Origin: Zymoseptoria tritici IPO323
Lineage: Eukaryota; Ascomycota; Dothideomycetes; Mycosphaerellales; Mycosphaerellaceae
Length of the DNA: 64,000 nt
Direction: 5' to 3'
Assembly: GCF_000219625.1 (NCBI RefSeq)
Contig: NC_018210.1
Location: forward strand, 1,240,001 to 1,304,000
The number at the start of each line of letters is the position of its first letter. Within the stretch, counting starts at the first letter, position 1. Positions 53,509 through 62,800 of the stretch are shown here, piece after piece. Position numbers and translations under genes: made by a program. Below the pieces are notes generated by a model, which was not told the DNA's origin, did not search any database, and saw nothing but the letters and a program-made list of their open reading frames with translations.

Positions 53509-55578
53509 CTATCGCCAAATCTGCTCCTTCCAAGCCCTCGGATGCAACTCCAGCGGTCCAGGAAGAACTCCAACGGTCGGCAACGTCCCTCGACCAGGCT
53601 CAGGGAGACATATAAACTCCCGCAAACAGCCAGGAACATCCTCCTTCGAATGCGAGATCACCAACAGCGCTTGTTCCTGCGACAAACCCTCTACACAGAC
53701 CTTGCCCAATTGCTCCAGCACACTCAATTGTGCAAGGCCATTCTCCACCTTAGTCACTCTCTCGCCGTGTGAGAGAAACAGTAACGCCTTGTCTCTTACC
53801 CGTTCATCGATACCACTCAACGCCTCATCGAGAATGACAAGATCAGGCTTCGCAACGATAGCCTTCAGGAATAGCAGCAGCCGCTGCGACGAGAAGCTCA
53901 AATCTCGAAAGCACACCTCTTCCGCCCAAACAAGATCGGCATCGTCGTACATCGTGTCGTCGTAGACTTTCTGCGTATCCGCGATTCGAGCAGTCTGGGT
54001 CTTGTTCATTGTGAGCCCTGACATCTCAGTCGGAGCCACCCAACCATCGTTGCGAGACCGCGCCAATCGTGCGTCCTCGGCCAGGTTCCAGCCGTTTTTG
54101 CTGTTCGCCGAGTGTTTGCTCCAGGTTTCGGCCATCATCTCCAGCGAAGTCGGCGACGGGCCGTGATCAGGTTTGAGTTCGCGTTGGAACCATCGGAGGA
54201 TGGCGTTCACGCAGCGGTCGGCGTCGGCGCTCAATTTAGGTTTTGAGAGCGGTGCATCGGCCCAGGCGGATTCAAGAGCGCGGCGAACGGTGAGTTGTTT
54301 CGGGAAGAATGCATGTACTTCAGGACTAGAGTGGCCCATTCGCCGTTGCAAATCGAAGACACTGATCCCGGGCTCGCCTGCCTCGGGAAGGCGTGAGCGG
54401 CCGAAGAGCTTGATTGGAAGACGGTAGGTCTGAGGGTGGTCGGATGTGATAAGGCTAAGCATTGTCGTCTTGCCGCTCCCATTGGCTCCGAAGATGCCGC
54501 AACGTTGGCCGCGATGTAGAGACCAATATAGGCCTTCTCGTTGCTCGCCGTTGACGTCCTGACTCCAATCGCCCAGAACTGTCTTGTCTCCATAGGAGAC
54601 TTTGACCCCTCGCATCTCAACTACTACTTCGCCGGGCGGTAGTGCAGGCGAATCATGCGGGTGGCCATCTTTGCTCAATGTCAAATGTTCCTGCGTCGCG
54701 CCACTTTTACGTCCTCTTGATCGCGCCAGGTCTTGCGTCGACACGGTGTTGAGGTCCTCGCCAGTGGCAGCGAGTCGGGTGATCCATTTCGGCACTTCGT
54801 CCTCTGGCCGAAGACTGAGTACCAATTGTGGCTTTCGTGTCTTCGCAATCGTGAACAGAACAGTAGCCATCTTCTCCGCCGTTCTCGGATCCAGGCCCAT
54901 GAAAGGTCCATCCAGTAGTAAGACCTCAGGACGTGCCATCAGAGCTTTTCCTATGCGTGCTCGCCGTGTCTGACCATTGCTTAGATTGGATACAGGCATG
55001 TGTAAAAGGTCCTTGAGGTTCAATTGCTCGACGATCCTTTGAAGCTCCCGTTCTTGTCCATCGGGCTGCTCGACTTCCAGTGCATTGAGTTCCGTGTGAC
55101 CGGTGAGGTAGTCCAATACGGAAAAGTCGGTCTCCTCTTTCCTGGTCTCGTATCGTGCACTCAAGTAGGCTCCACGGACATTATTCCCTCCAACATTACT
55201 CCCTCGATCCGCGTCGAATCCGACATACTTGATGGCCTTGTGTGCGGGAATTCCGCGTTCTGTCAGACTTGGATATCGTCGAGCAGAAGGTGGGTCACAG
55301 AAATGTTGTCCCGCAAGTATCTGGAGAAAAGCAGTACGAGCCACAGACGATGGCGAAAGAATCGCCCACAGATCTTGGGTCTTTGCCCGATCTGTCGACA
55401 ATGTGAAAGAGAGATCTGTCATCAATGGTCGTTGCGATGCTGCTTGGGCCGAAGACGGGGAGTCGCGGAAAAAGGTTCCATTGTCAATTTGGATCACATG
55501 GTCAGCTTGTCTCCATGCTCGCGAGATGTGCAGGAGCCGGCGCTGGTTGTGTCTGCCCACTGCGAGCCGATTCCGCAT
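53509..55578 (-). CDS. Soluble twin-ATPase ABC protein, asymmetric sites
   Basis: Single exon, 689 aa, no membrane helices. Two ABC ATPase units in tandem. NBD1: the Walker A position is degenerate (LSPSSVARTA at 74-83, without the GxxGxGK[ST] Lys), while the signature LSNGQTRRARI (about 199-208) and Walker B VLLLDGPFMGLD are good. NBD2: Walker A GANGSGKTT (364-372) and Walker B LVILDEALSGID (about 580-590) are intact, but the signature is degraded (LSFSSQ at 561-566); the switch His follows in LVISHSKED. The layout resembles bacterial ModF-type and fungal CAF16-like cytosolic ABC proteins, more than transporters. The N-terminus is basic (HNQRRLLHISRAW), so mitochondrial import is possible. 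Role unknown. Confidence 0.82.
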   Translation of the reverse strand: MRNRLAVGRHNQRRLLHISRAWRQADHVIQIDNGTFFRDSPSSAQAASQRPLMTDLSFTLSTDRAKTQDLWAILSPSSVARTAFLQILAGQHFCDPPSARRYPSLTERGIPAHKAIKYVGFDADRGSNVGGNNVRGAYLSARYETRKEETDFSVLDYLTGHTELNALEVEQPDGQERELQRIVEQLNLKDLLHMPVSNLSNGQTRRARIGKALMARPEVLLLDGPFMGLDPRTAEKMATVLFTIAKTRKPQLVLSLRPEDEVPKWITRLAATGEDLNTVSTQDLARSRGRKSGATQEHLTLSKDGHPHDSPALPPGEVVVEMRGVKVSYGDKTVLGDWSQDVNGEQREGLYWSLHRGQRCGIFGANGSGKTTMLSLITSDHPQTYRLPIKLFGRSRLPEAGEPGISVFDLQRRMGHSSPEVHAFFPKQLTVRRALESAWADAPLSKPKLSADADRCVNAILRWFQRELKPDHGPSPTSLEMMAETWSKHSANSKNGWNLAEDARLARSRNDGWVAPTEMSGLTMNKTQTARIADTQKVYDDTMYDDADLVWAEEVCFRDLSFSSQRLLLFLKAIVAKPDLVILDEALSGIDERVRDKALLFLSHGERVTKVENGLAQLSVLEQLGKVCVEGLSQEQALLVISHSKEDVPGCLREFICLPEPGRGTLPTVGVLPGPLELHPRAWKEQIWR

Positions 55579-55810
55579 GTCCTCCTTTCACAGCGATTGG
55601 GCATGTTAATGGAAATGCAGTGAGTGCCACGAGACGGAGGAGTCAGCCGGGGGCATCGAAATTTGACGCTAGATGGTGCTTCAAATTAATTGATGGGACG
55701 ATGTTCGACGCTCATCCCTGTGTGCTACAACATCGAATAATCTTCAGGAGCAGGTCAGCATGATGGACTACCCCTACATTCAACTCCGTATGCGTCCTCC
55801 CTGATCCAGC

Positions 55811-57913
55811 ATGTCCGCGCGCTCTCGCGCTGTGACGAAAGACGAAGAGCTCGGAAAGCGAGACGATGACTACGACTTCAAAGCGACCCCGGTGGTACCG
55901 TTCATTCCTCGAAGATGGAGAAAGAGATTGATAATAGCTGGAGTCATTGTCGCGTTTTTCCTACTCGGACGACATCTACTCGCTGGCCCGGAATCGTTGA
56001 ATATACACGACGCAGGAGGGACAAATTCTCCACCATCTCATGGGCCTGCAATTCCGCCTCCACGCGACCGACAACCAGGCGAAGAGGAGGGACCAAAGCA
56101 CGTTTACAATGGCGCAGTCAAGTATCCTGCCTTGGGCAAGAGCTTACGCAGCATCGCTCGCACTGCTGGACTCTCACTTCAACACCCGAACGTCTTGTTC
56201 GCTTCTTCCATCAAGAGCATGTCAAACTTGATACCGATGGCCTGCGAGATGGCCAATGCTAGTACCAATTCTGTTCACCTGGCGTTGTTCGGTCGGAGCA
56301 GCCTCTCTCTCGAGGAAGTACTGAGCATCAATGGAGTTGAGGACTCATGTCGAGTGCATTGGCACGATGCACGTCCAACATACGCCGAGCACAGCAGCGA
56401 CTTTCGCGACGAGTCGGCGATCACAGGTGCAATGAAGCATATACATAAATACATAAGCCCGCAAGCTGTGATCGTCGACGACATCGACCAGGACGAGACG
56501 CCGTTCTCCAAGACTATAAGGAAAGCGAGTGAAGGGCTGGGCATATCATTGATTGAGATACCTTCGGGAAGGTATTGGGACTTCCTTTGGATCACCAAAC
56601 TCGATGCTCAAAGTCTGGCCAACTGGCATCGGCCGAACATCAATATCGTAATCCGAGCACTGCCGGGCAGCTCGGGATCTCTCTTGCGACTGCTCAAGAG
56701 CCTTGCAAATGCAGATTATCGTGGATTGAGAGTGCCGGCACTTACAATCGAGCTCCCGTCGCAGGTCGACACCGCCCTTGCACAATTCCTGGCAGCCTTC
56801 CCGTGGCCACGCTTTCACAGCCCTTCAGCGTCTCGTTTGTTGAACGTACGACATCGCATATCGACATCTCAGCTGAGCCCAGAACTTTCTGCGCTGCGAT
56901 TCGTTGAATTATTCTATCCAAGTCACGCGGATCATGACAATGTTCTTGTGTTGTCTCCTCAGGCTGAAGTCCATCCGCTGTTCTTGCACTATCTTTACTA
57001 CCACGTCTTGGGTTACCGATATTCCATCTGGTCCGGGAGTGTCGCTGGACTATCTTTGGATATCCCAACAACAACGCTGGACGGCAACGGGACTATTCGC
57101 GTGCCAGATTTGGCCACCATCGACGAATCTGTGGATCGCGAACGCAGCGACGCAAATGCATCCTCGCCGTTTCTGTACTACGCGCCTTCTTCCGCGGCCA
57201 CTCTGTTCTTCGGCGATGCCTGGGCCACATTCCACGATTTTCTCTCGAAGCGAATACAGCTTGAGAACTCTAAGACGAAAAAGGATGTATCAGAATCAGA
57301 GCCTGCTTGGATGGAGTATTTGCTGGAGCTGATGAAGGTGCGTGGTTGGAACGTGCTTCATCCGTCGACGGCTCTTGTCACTGTCCACAACGACTTGGCG
57401 CGAATGCCGGAGGAGTTCCAACAACGCACGCCCAGCACAGAGACTAGGCGCGAGAAGCCAACTGGAGCCCTGCAAGAAGATGCGATCCTCACCGTTGAAA
57501 GAGCGAAGATCCCCAACAATCGGACTGAGCATGATATCAACAGCCACCACCTCCCTCTGCATCAATTGCTACCCTTCGACGGCGAGTTGCAGCAAACATG
57601 GGCATTTCCTCGCCTGCAGTACGATGGCTTACCAGCCACCGGGCCACAGCTCGTCAAGGCTCGAGATCAGGCCTTGATCGACTTCCGTAGAGTGCACGGA
57701 AATTGCAACGGAACGAACGCTACGCGACCGCGACTCCAGTGGCTGATGAAGACGGATGATTTGTTCTGTCTGCCAGGCGTCGAAATGATGTTCGCAGATG
57801 AAGAACGGGAGGTCGCAGATGAAGAACCGGAGATAGAGGAGGACTGGCTTGTTACAAACACGACCGTGAACAGCTCCTCGTTGGCGGACTCGATGTCGAC
57901 CCAGCTAAGCTAG
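55811..57913 (+). CDS. Type II membrane protein, glycosyltransferase-2-like candidate
   Basis: Single exon, 700 aa. A short charged cytosolic N-terminus (38 residues) precedes one transmembrane anchor (RLIIAGVIVAFFLLGRHLL, about 39-57), then a Pro-rich stem and a long lumenal domain: Golgi-type topology. The lumenal part has a Rossmann-like alternation (NVLFASSIKSMSNLIPMACE, SVHLALFGRSS, AVIVDDIDQDETP, INIVIRALPGSSGSLLRLLK) and a later DNVLVLSPQAEVHPLFLHYL segment. This kind of protein is usually annotated in fungi as glycosyltransferase 2-like, with unknown substrate. DDIDQDE could be the metal-binding acid cluster, but that is a guess. Single ORF, no intron needed. Confidence 0.7.
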   Translation: MSARSRAVTKDEELGKRDDDYDFKATPVVPFIPRRWRKRLIIAGVIVAFFLLGRHLLAGPESLNIHDAGGTNSPPSHGPAIPPPRDRQPGEEEGPKHVYNGAVKYPALGKSLRSIARTAGLSLQHPNVLFASSIKSMSNLIPMACEMANASTNSVHLALFGRSSLSLEEVLSINGVEDSCRVHWHDARPTYAEHSSDFRDESAITGAMKHIHKYISPQAVIVDDIDQDETPFSKTIRKASEGLGISLIEIPSGRYWDFLWITKLDAQSLANWHRPNINIVIRALPGSSGSLLRLLKSLANADYRGLRVPALTIELPSQVDTALAQFLAAFPWPRFHSPSASRLLNVRHRISTSQLSPELSALRFVELFYPSHADHDNVLVLSPQAEVHPLFLHYLYYHVLGYRYSIWSGSVAGLSLDIPTTTLDGNGTIRVPDLATIDESVDRERSDANASSPFLYYAPSSAATLFFGDAWATFHDFLSKRIQLENSKTKKDVSESEPAWMEYLLELMKVRGWNVLHPSTALVTVHNDLARMPEEFQQRTPSTETRREKPTGALQEDAILTVERAKIPNNRTEHDINSHHLPLHQLLPFDGELQQTWAFPRLQYDGLPATGPQLVKARDQALIDFRRVHGNCNGTNATRPRLQWLMKTDDLFCLPGVEMMFADEEREVADEEPEIEEDWLVTNTTVNSSSLADSMSTQLS

Positions 57914-58649
57914 CATGAAAGGCTTCAAGAGTATGCCAGATTCGTTCGAAGTGCCAAGATGGTGACGGAGAATTTCCGACCGGACGTCTCGTTACCGGTC
58001 ACGCAATGGTGGAGTAGCTGCGCTGACACCACACGATGGTAAGGTCGCACTGCAGCAGTCGGCTGCATGCCTTGCTTATGCCCGCGTGCGTTCGGTGTTG
58101 CACACGACCTCGTGTTCGTATTTTCACCTACGACACTTCCCGAATGCTGAGTGCTCGTTGTCTGCGCCGCAATCACATTCGTCGCGTGGCGGACTCATTG
58201 AGATTTTGACCAACCAGGTCATGCTGCACAACGGAATTTTACGATATGTGGTTTATTTTCTGAACGACCTGGAGTCGACCTTGTCTCTCAATAGACGTAG
58301 CAAGAATCGAGGATATTGCCAAGCACGTCGTGTGACTTCCATCAGGACAATGGGAAAGACATTGTGTGGTCCTGTCCGATCAGGGATGACGGGTGCCTGC
58401 GCTGACCGTAGGCTCTACTTCCTTCCCTCGCATCCAGTGCTGTTCTTGTCGTCGCGGCTGACAAGGATGCAACGCAGCGGTCAGCAACGCAGGCAGGAAC
58501 TCGTCTCAGCTGAGCGGTGACGTTGCATCGAGTCTTGCTTGCCATTCATCCAGCGTTCATATAAAGGAAGAAATCTGTTCCATTCTACCTCGCCGCCTCA
58601 GCCAAATCAATCTCTCGACCAACCCACAACTCCATCAGCTACCGGCAAG
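57914..58649. other. Intergenic; promoter of the NIS1-like gene
   Basis: About 740 bp. A TATAAA-like TATAAAGGA occurs at about 58560-58568, some 85 bp upstream of the chosen ATG. The frame of the next gene is open from 58539, but the extra residues before 58650 do not form a signal peptide. Confidence 0.5.
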
Positions 58650-59516
58650 ATGCGAATCTCTGCTACACTCTCGATCGTCGCCTTGTGCCATTTGGCCACG
58701 GCGAGGATTTCCGGCATCGCAGCACCTTTCGTCATTGCACCAGACTCGGCCTTCAATGTCACCATCCTCACGGAGAACTACATTCAGTCCGTCAAGGACA
58801 TCTCTGCGTCTTTTGCTCTATCATCGACCGCTGCGGATGGCTTCCTCGGTGTCGAATACCTCGGATCCTTCTACCTAGGTCCAAAGAACTCCAACATTCT
58901 GACCAACATCACGCTCGAGGTCACCGCACCATCAACGACCAACGCCAAATTCCTCACGGCAGCCATTACCAGTCTCTATGGTGCCAGCAACGGACCTGTG
59001 ACAGAGCAGTTCAGCGTACCGATCACCTTTGGCGACGAGACGAGCGAAGAGACGACCGTCAGCCGCGATCGCTCAAATATATGCTCCACAGCGGCCTCCC
59101 CGGCTTCCTCCTCCGCATCTGCCATCGGACCGCGCGCCACTCCATCGTGCACCTTCCCCACCATGACGAACACTCTGATCCAGCTCAGCCTCGTCGGAGC
59201 CGAAGGTCTCATCAACAACATCATCCAAAACGACAACCGCACCGGGACTCAGAATCTCGGCGAGCTGAATGGAGTCCTAGGCGATGTGACTCGAGCTGTC
59301 CTGCCTTCCGGCCATTGCAACAATGAACCCACTGGACCGTGGCCGCCGCTTTCGCCGGCTGACTCGCAGGCTCGCGCGGTTCAGATCTTGAGGGATACGG
59401 AGGGTGGGCTTAATGCGCTGCAGGGGGCCGTTCTTGAGTGCGAGAAGGCAACCGCGGTGTCGGTGTTGTGTCGTGTGCTGCACTTGATGGATTACCTTGA
59501 TACGTACTACACGTAG
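58650..59516 (+). CDS. NIS1-like secreted protein with extra C-terminal domain
   Basis: Single exon, 288 aa. NIS1 proteins are small secreted fungal proteins, some acting as effectors that dampen plant immune signalling; activity here is not shown by sequence. Signal peptide at about 1-18 (SATLSIVALCHLATA), then a NIS1-like beta-rich domain at about 19-140: ISGIAAPFVIAPDSAFNVTI, LTENYIQSVKDIS, YLGSFYLGPKNSNIL, NITLEVTAPSTT, TSLYGASNGPVTEQFSVPIT. The typical protein ends near there (about 160 aa). Here a Ser/Ala linker with cysteines leads to another 130 residues (TMTNTLIQLSLVGAEGLINN, LNGVLGDVTRAVLPSGHCN, AVSVLCRVLHLMDYLDTYY) that look helical, with five Cys overall. I do not recognise the extension. 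The start at 58650 is chosen because it gives the signal peptide. Confidence 0.72.
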   Translation: MRISATLSIVALCHLATARISGIAAPFVIAPDSAFNVTILTENYIQSVKDISASFALSSTAADGFLGVEYLGSFYLGPKNSNILTNITLEVTAPSTTNAKFLTAAITSLYGASNGPVTEQFSVPITFGDETSEETTVSRDRSNICSTAASPASSSASAIGPRATPSCTFPTMTNTLIQLSLVGAEGLINNIIQNDNRTGTQNLGELNGVLGDVTRAVLPSGHCNNEPTGPWPPLSPADSQARAVQILRDTEGGLNALQGAVLECEKATAVSVLCRVLHLMDYLDTYYT

Positions 59517-59820
59517 GACACTCGCGGTGTTCGGTAATGAGACGGATGCTATCACATTGTGACAAGAAAAGGGAGCGGCCTGGAGAGACAAATGATGGCA
59601 GACTGCAACACCAGTATTCGTGGTCCATGATAGTACATACACATGATAATCCGCACTGTTCATACACTAGGCACCACTTCCGAATTCTAACAAAGATTCG
59701 ATTTGGACAAAACGCCTACGCTATGCTTTTGGGTGACATCGAACTTTTTTTGTCCTCTCGCAACCAGGTATCTTCCTTCCTGTAATAAAATCGCCACAAA
59801 ATTCCGACCCAATCGCAGAT
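59517..59820. other. Convergent 3' intergenic region
   Basis: Short stretch between the NIS1-like stop and the URA2 stop. No coding signal; AT-rich near the URA2 end. Confidence 0.5.
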
Positions 59821-62800
59821 CTATTTGCCCATCACAAGCGCCAACAAAGCCATACGCACAAACATGCCGTACTTCATCTGTAGAAAGAAAGTCAGCAATC
59901 GTGGTTTCACGAAAAAGTCGAGTCACAACATACCTGTCTGAAATACGCCGCCCTCGGATCATCGTCCACCTCGCGCTCCAGCTCCTCATTCCTCGGTAGC
60001 GGGTGCATGACAATCATGTTCTTCTTCGCATCCCTCAAGGTCTTGGAGCTGACAATCAGATCATCCTTCAGCGACTCGTAAACCTCCACGTCATCGAAGC
60101 GCTCCTTCTGCACGCGGGTACAGTAGAGCACGTCGGTGTTGGCGATGATCTCGGGCGTGAGACGTTCAGACTCGAGACCCAATTGGCCGCGTTCTTTGAG
60201 CGCGGCTTTGACTTTGCTGGGAAGAGCGAGGGCTGCTGGACCGGCGAGTTGGACAGTCACGTTGTAGTGGCGGAGGAGCTCGCACAGCGAGTGCACGGTG
60301 CGGCCATATTTGAGGTCGCCGGTGAATGTGATGGTCAGGCCGTTGACGGTGCCGAGTTCCTCGCGCATGGTGAAGAGGTCGAGGAAGGCTTGCGTTGGGT
60401 GCTCACGGGAGCCGTTGCCGGCGTTGATGACGGGGTTGCCGGCGTAGAGGGCGGCCAGCTCGGCGCTGTCGTTGTCGGGATGGCGAAGGACGATGGCGTC
60501 GGCGTATTGATCGAGAGTGCGGATGGTGTCCTCCAAGGTCTCGCCCTTCTTGGTGCTGGAGTGGGCTTCATTGACGACCACGGTCTCACCTCCGAGACGC
60601 TTCATCGCAGCTTCAAAAGAGCAGGAAGTACGAGTGGAAGGCTCGAAGAAGAGGAGAGCCAGCACGCGACCCTTGAGGATATCGAGGCAGCCGTCACGTT
60701 CCACGCCCAGACGCATCTCGGCGGCGACGGTGAACAGCAGATGCAGATCTTCTTTCGAGAATTGCTTGACGGAGACAATGTCCTTGCCCTTGAATGGTGA
60801 CTTCTTAAGCATTTCCTCCAATGGCTCGATGATTGCCGGCGCGGGGAGAACAGCTTGTGTGATGGGCATCTCGCTGAATGTCTGAGCGTCCACGCTGGTG
60901 ATATTGAAGTCGTAGTTGCGGGAGATACCCTCAATGAGGATTTTAGCAATCTTTACGTTGGTCACGAGCGGTGTCTGGAAGTCGACTGCCATACGACGAG
61001 TGCGGTAACCCTTGCTCATGTAGCTGGCTGGCCGTCTGAACTTGTTGCTCGAGGGCAGATTGATGTATAGGTCGATCTGCTTGTTTGCGAGAGCGTGGGT
61101 GAGCGAGTATTCCTCGCGCTGGTCATCGTCGCCGAGAGCTTCGAGGAACTGCACGCTGATGTTGTGTTCTTCCAAAAAGTCGGCGGTACCAGCGGTAGCG
61201 AAGAGCTTGAATCCCAGTCGGTAAAGCGTCTCGACGGATGGCAGCATCTCAACCTTGTCCTTGTAAGAGCCGATCGAGAGCAAAACGTTCTTCTTTGGCA
61301 TCTTGAAACCGGTCGAGATGAGACCCTTCATGTATGCTTCGTACTTGGTGCGACCGAAACAAGCGACTTCACCGGTGGAGGCCATCTCGACACCCATGAC
61401 TGGATCAGCGCCCGCGAGACGGGAAAATGAGAACTGAGGGACCTTCACGCCCACGTAGTCGGCTGGCACGTTCAACGGTGGGTAGGCACGGACTGGCAGG
61501 CCAGCCATAGCCTTTGTAGCCATTGCGATGAGATCCAAACCCATGACCTTTGATACGAATGGGAAGGATCGAGAGGCACGAACGTTGCACTCGATTACCT
61601 TGATCTCGTTGTCCTTGGCGATGAACTGGATGTTGTAAGGCCCGGTAATGTTGAGCGCATCACCAATCTTGCGGGTCGCGTCCTCGATCTTGCGAACGGT
61701 TTCTGGGTCCAGATCCTGCGGTGGAAGGATAAGAGTGGCATCCCCAGAGTGTACACCAGCATTCTCGACGTGCTCGGAGACGAAGTGACCGATCATGACA
61801 CCGTGGCGTGCCACAGCATCCATCTCGATCTCCTTGGCGTTCTCAATATACTTGGTAATGACGACTGGATAGTCCTTCGACACCTCGGCAGCTTGATTGA
61901 GGTAGTTCTTGAGATCGTGCTCGGAGTAGACGGTGTTCATCGCGGCTCCAGACAGCACGTAAGATGGCCGGACAAGCACAGGGTAGGTGACCTTCTTGCA
62001 GAAGACCTTGGCCTCGTCAATGCTGGTAAGCTCCTTCCACTGCGGCTGATCCACGCCAAGTCTGTCAAGCATACGAGAGAACTTGTAGCGGTTCTCTGCG
62101 GTGTCGATCATCTCTGGCGAGGTACCGAGGACTTTGACATTGGCTCGGTAGAGCGGGAGAGAGATGTTGTTAGGTGTTTGACCACCCATGGACAAGATCA
62201 CACCACTCGAGTGCTCCATCTCGTAGATGTCGAGGACAGTCTCCAGTGTGATGTTCTCGAAGTACAGTCGGTCGGCTTCGTCGTAGTCGGTGCTGTGAGG
62301 ACATTAGTTTGAGCGTTGATAGCTAGGGAAGGGCGTTGCTCGCCTGACTGTCTCCGGATTGTAGTTGACCATGACCGTCTTGTAACCACTCTCGCGCAGA
62401 GTGCGAACGGCACGGACGGAACACCAGTCAAATTCCACAGACGATCCGATGCGGTAGACACCCGAGCCCAGAACCATAACACCTCTATCCTCAAAGGTCA
62501 CGTCATGCTCGCTGCCGTTGTATGTGAGGTACAGGTAGTTAGTGAAAGCTGGGAACTCAGCAGCAACGGTATCAATCTGCTTGACAAACGGTGTAATGCC
62601 GGCTTCGATTCTGCTTCGGCGAACGTGCTGCTCGTTGCTGCTCCAGAACAGAGCCAATTGCTTGTCTGAAAATCCCATCTCCTTGGCCTGGCGGAAAAGC
62701 CTCGTGGAGATGTTGTCCACAGTGTGGCTGGTCATCAGCTTGCCGAAGTCGCTGAGGCTCTTCAGCTTCCTCAAGAACCACTTGTCAATCTTGGTCAGTT

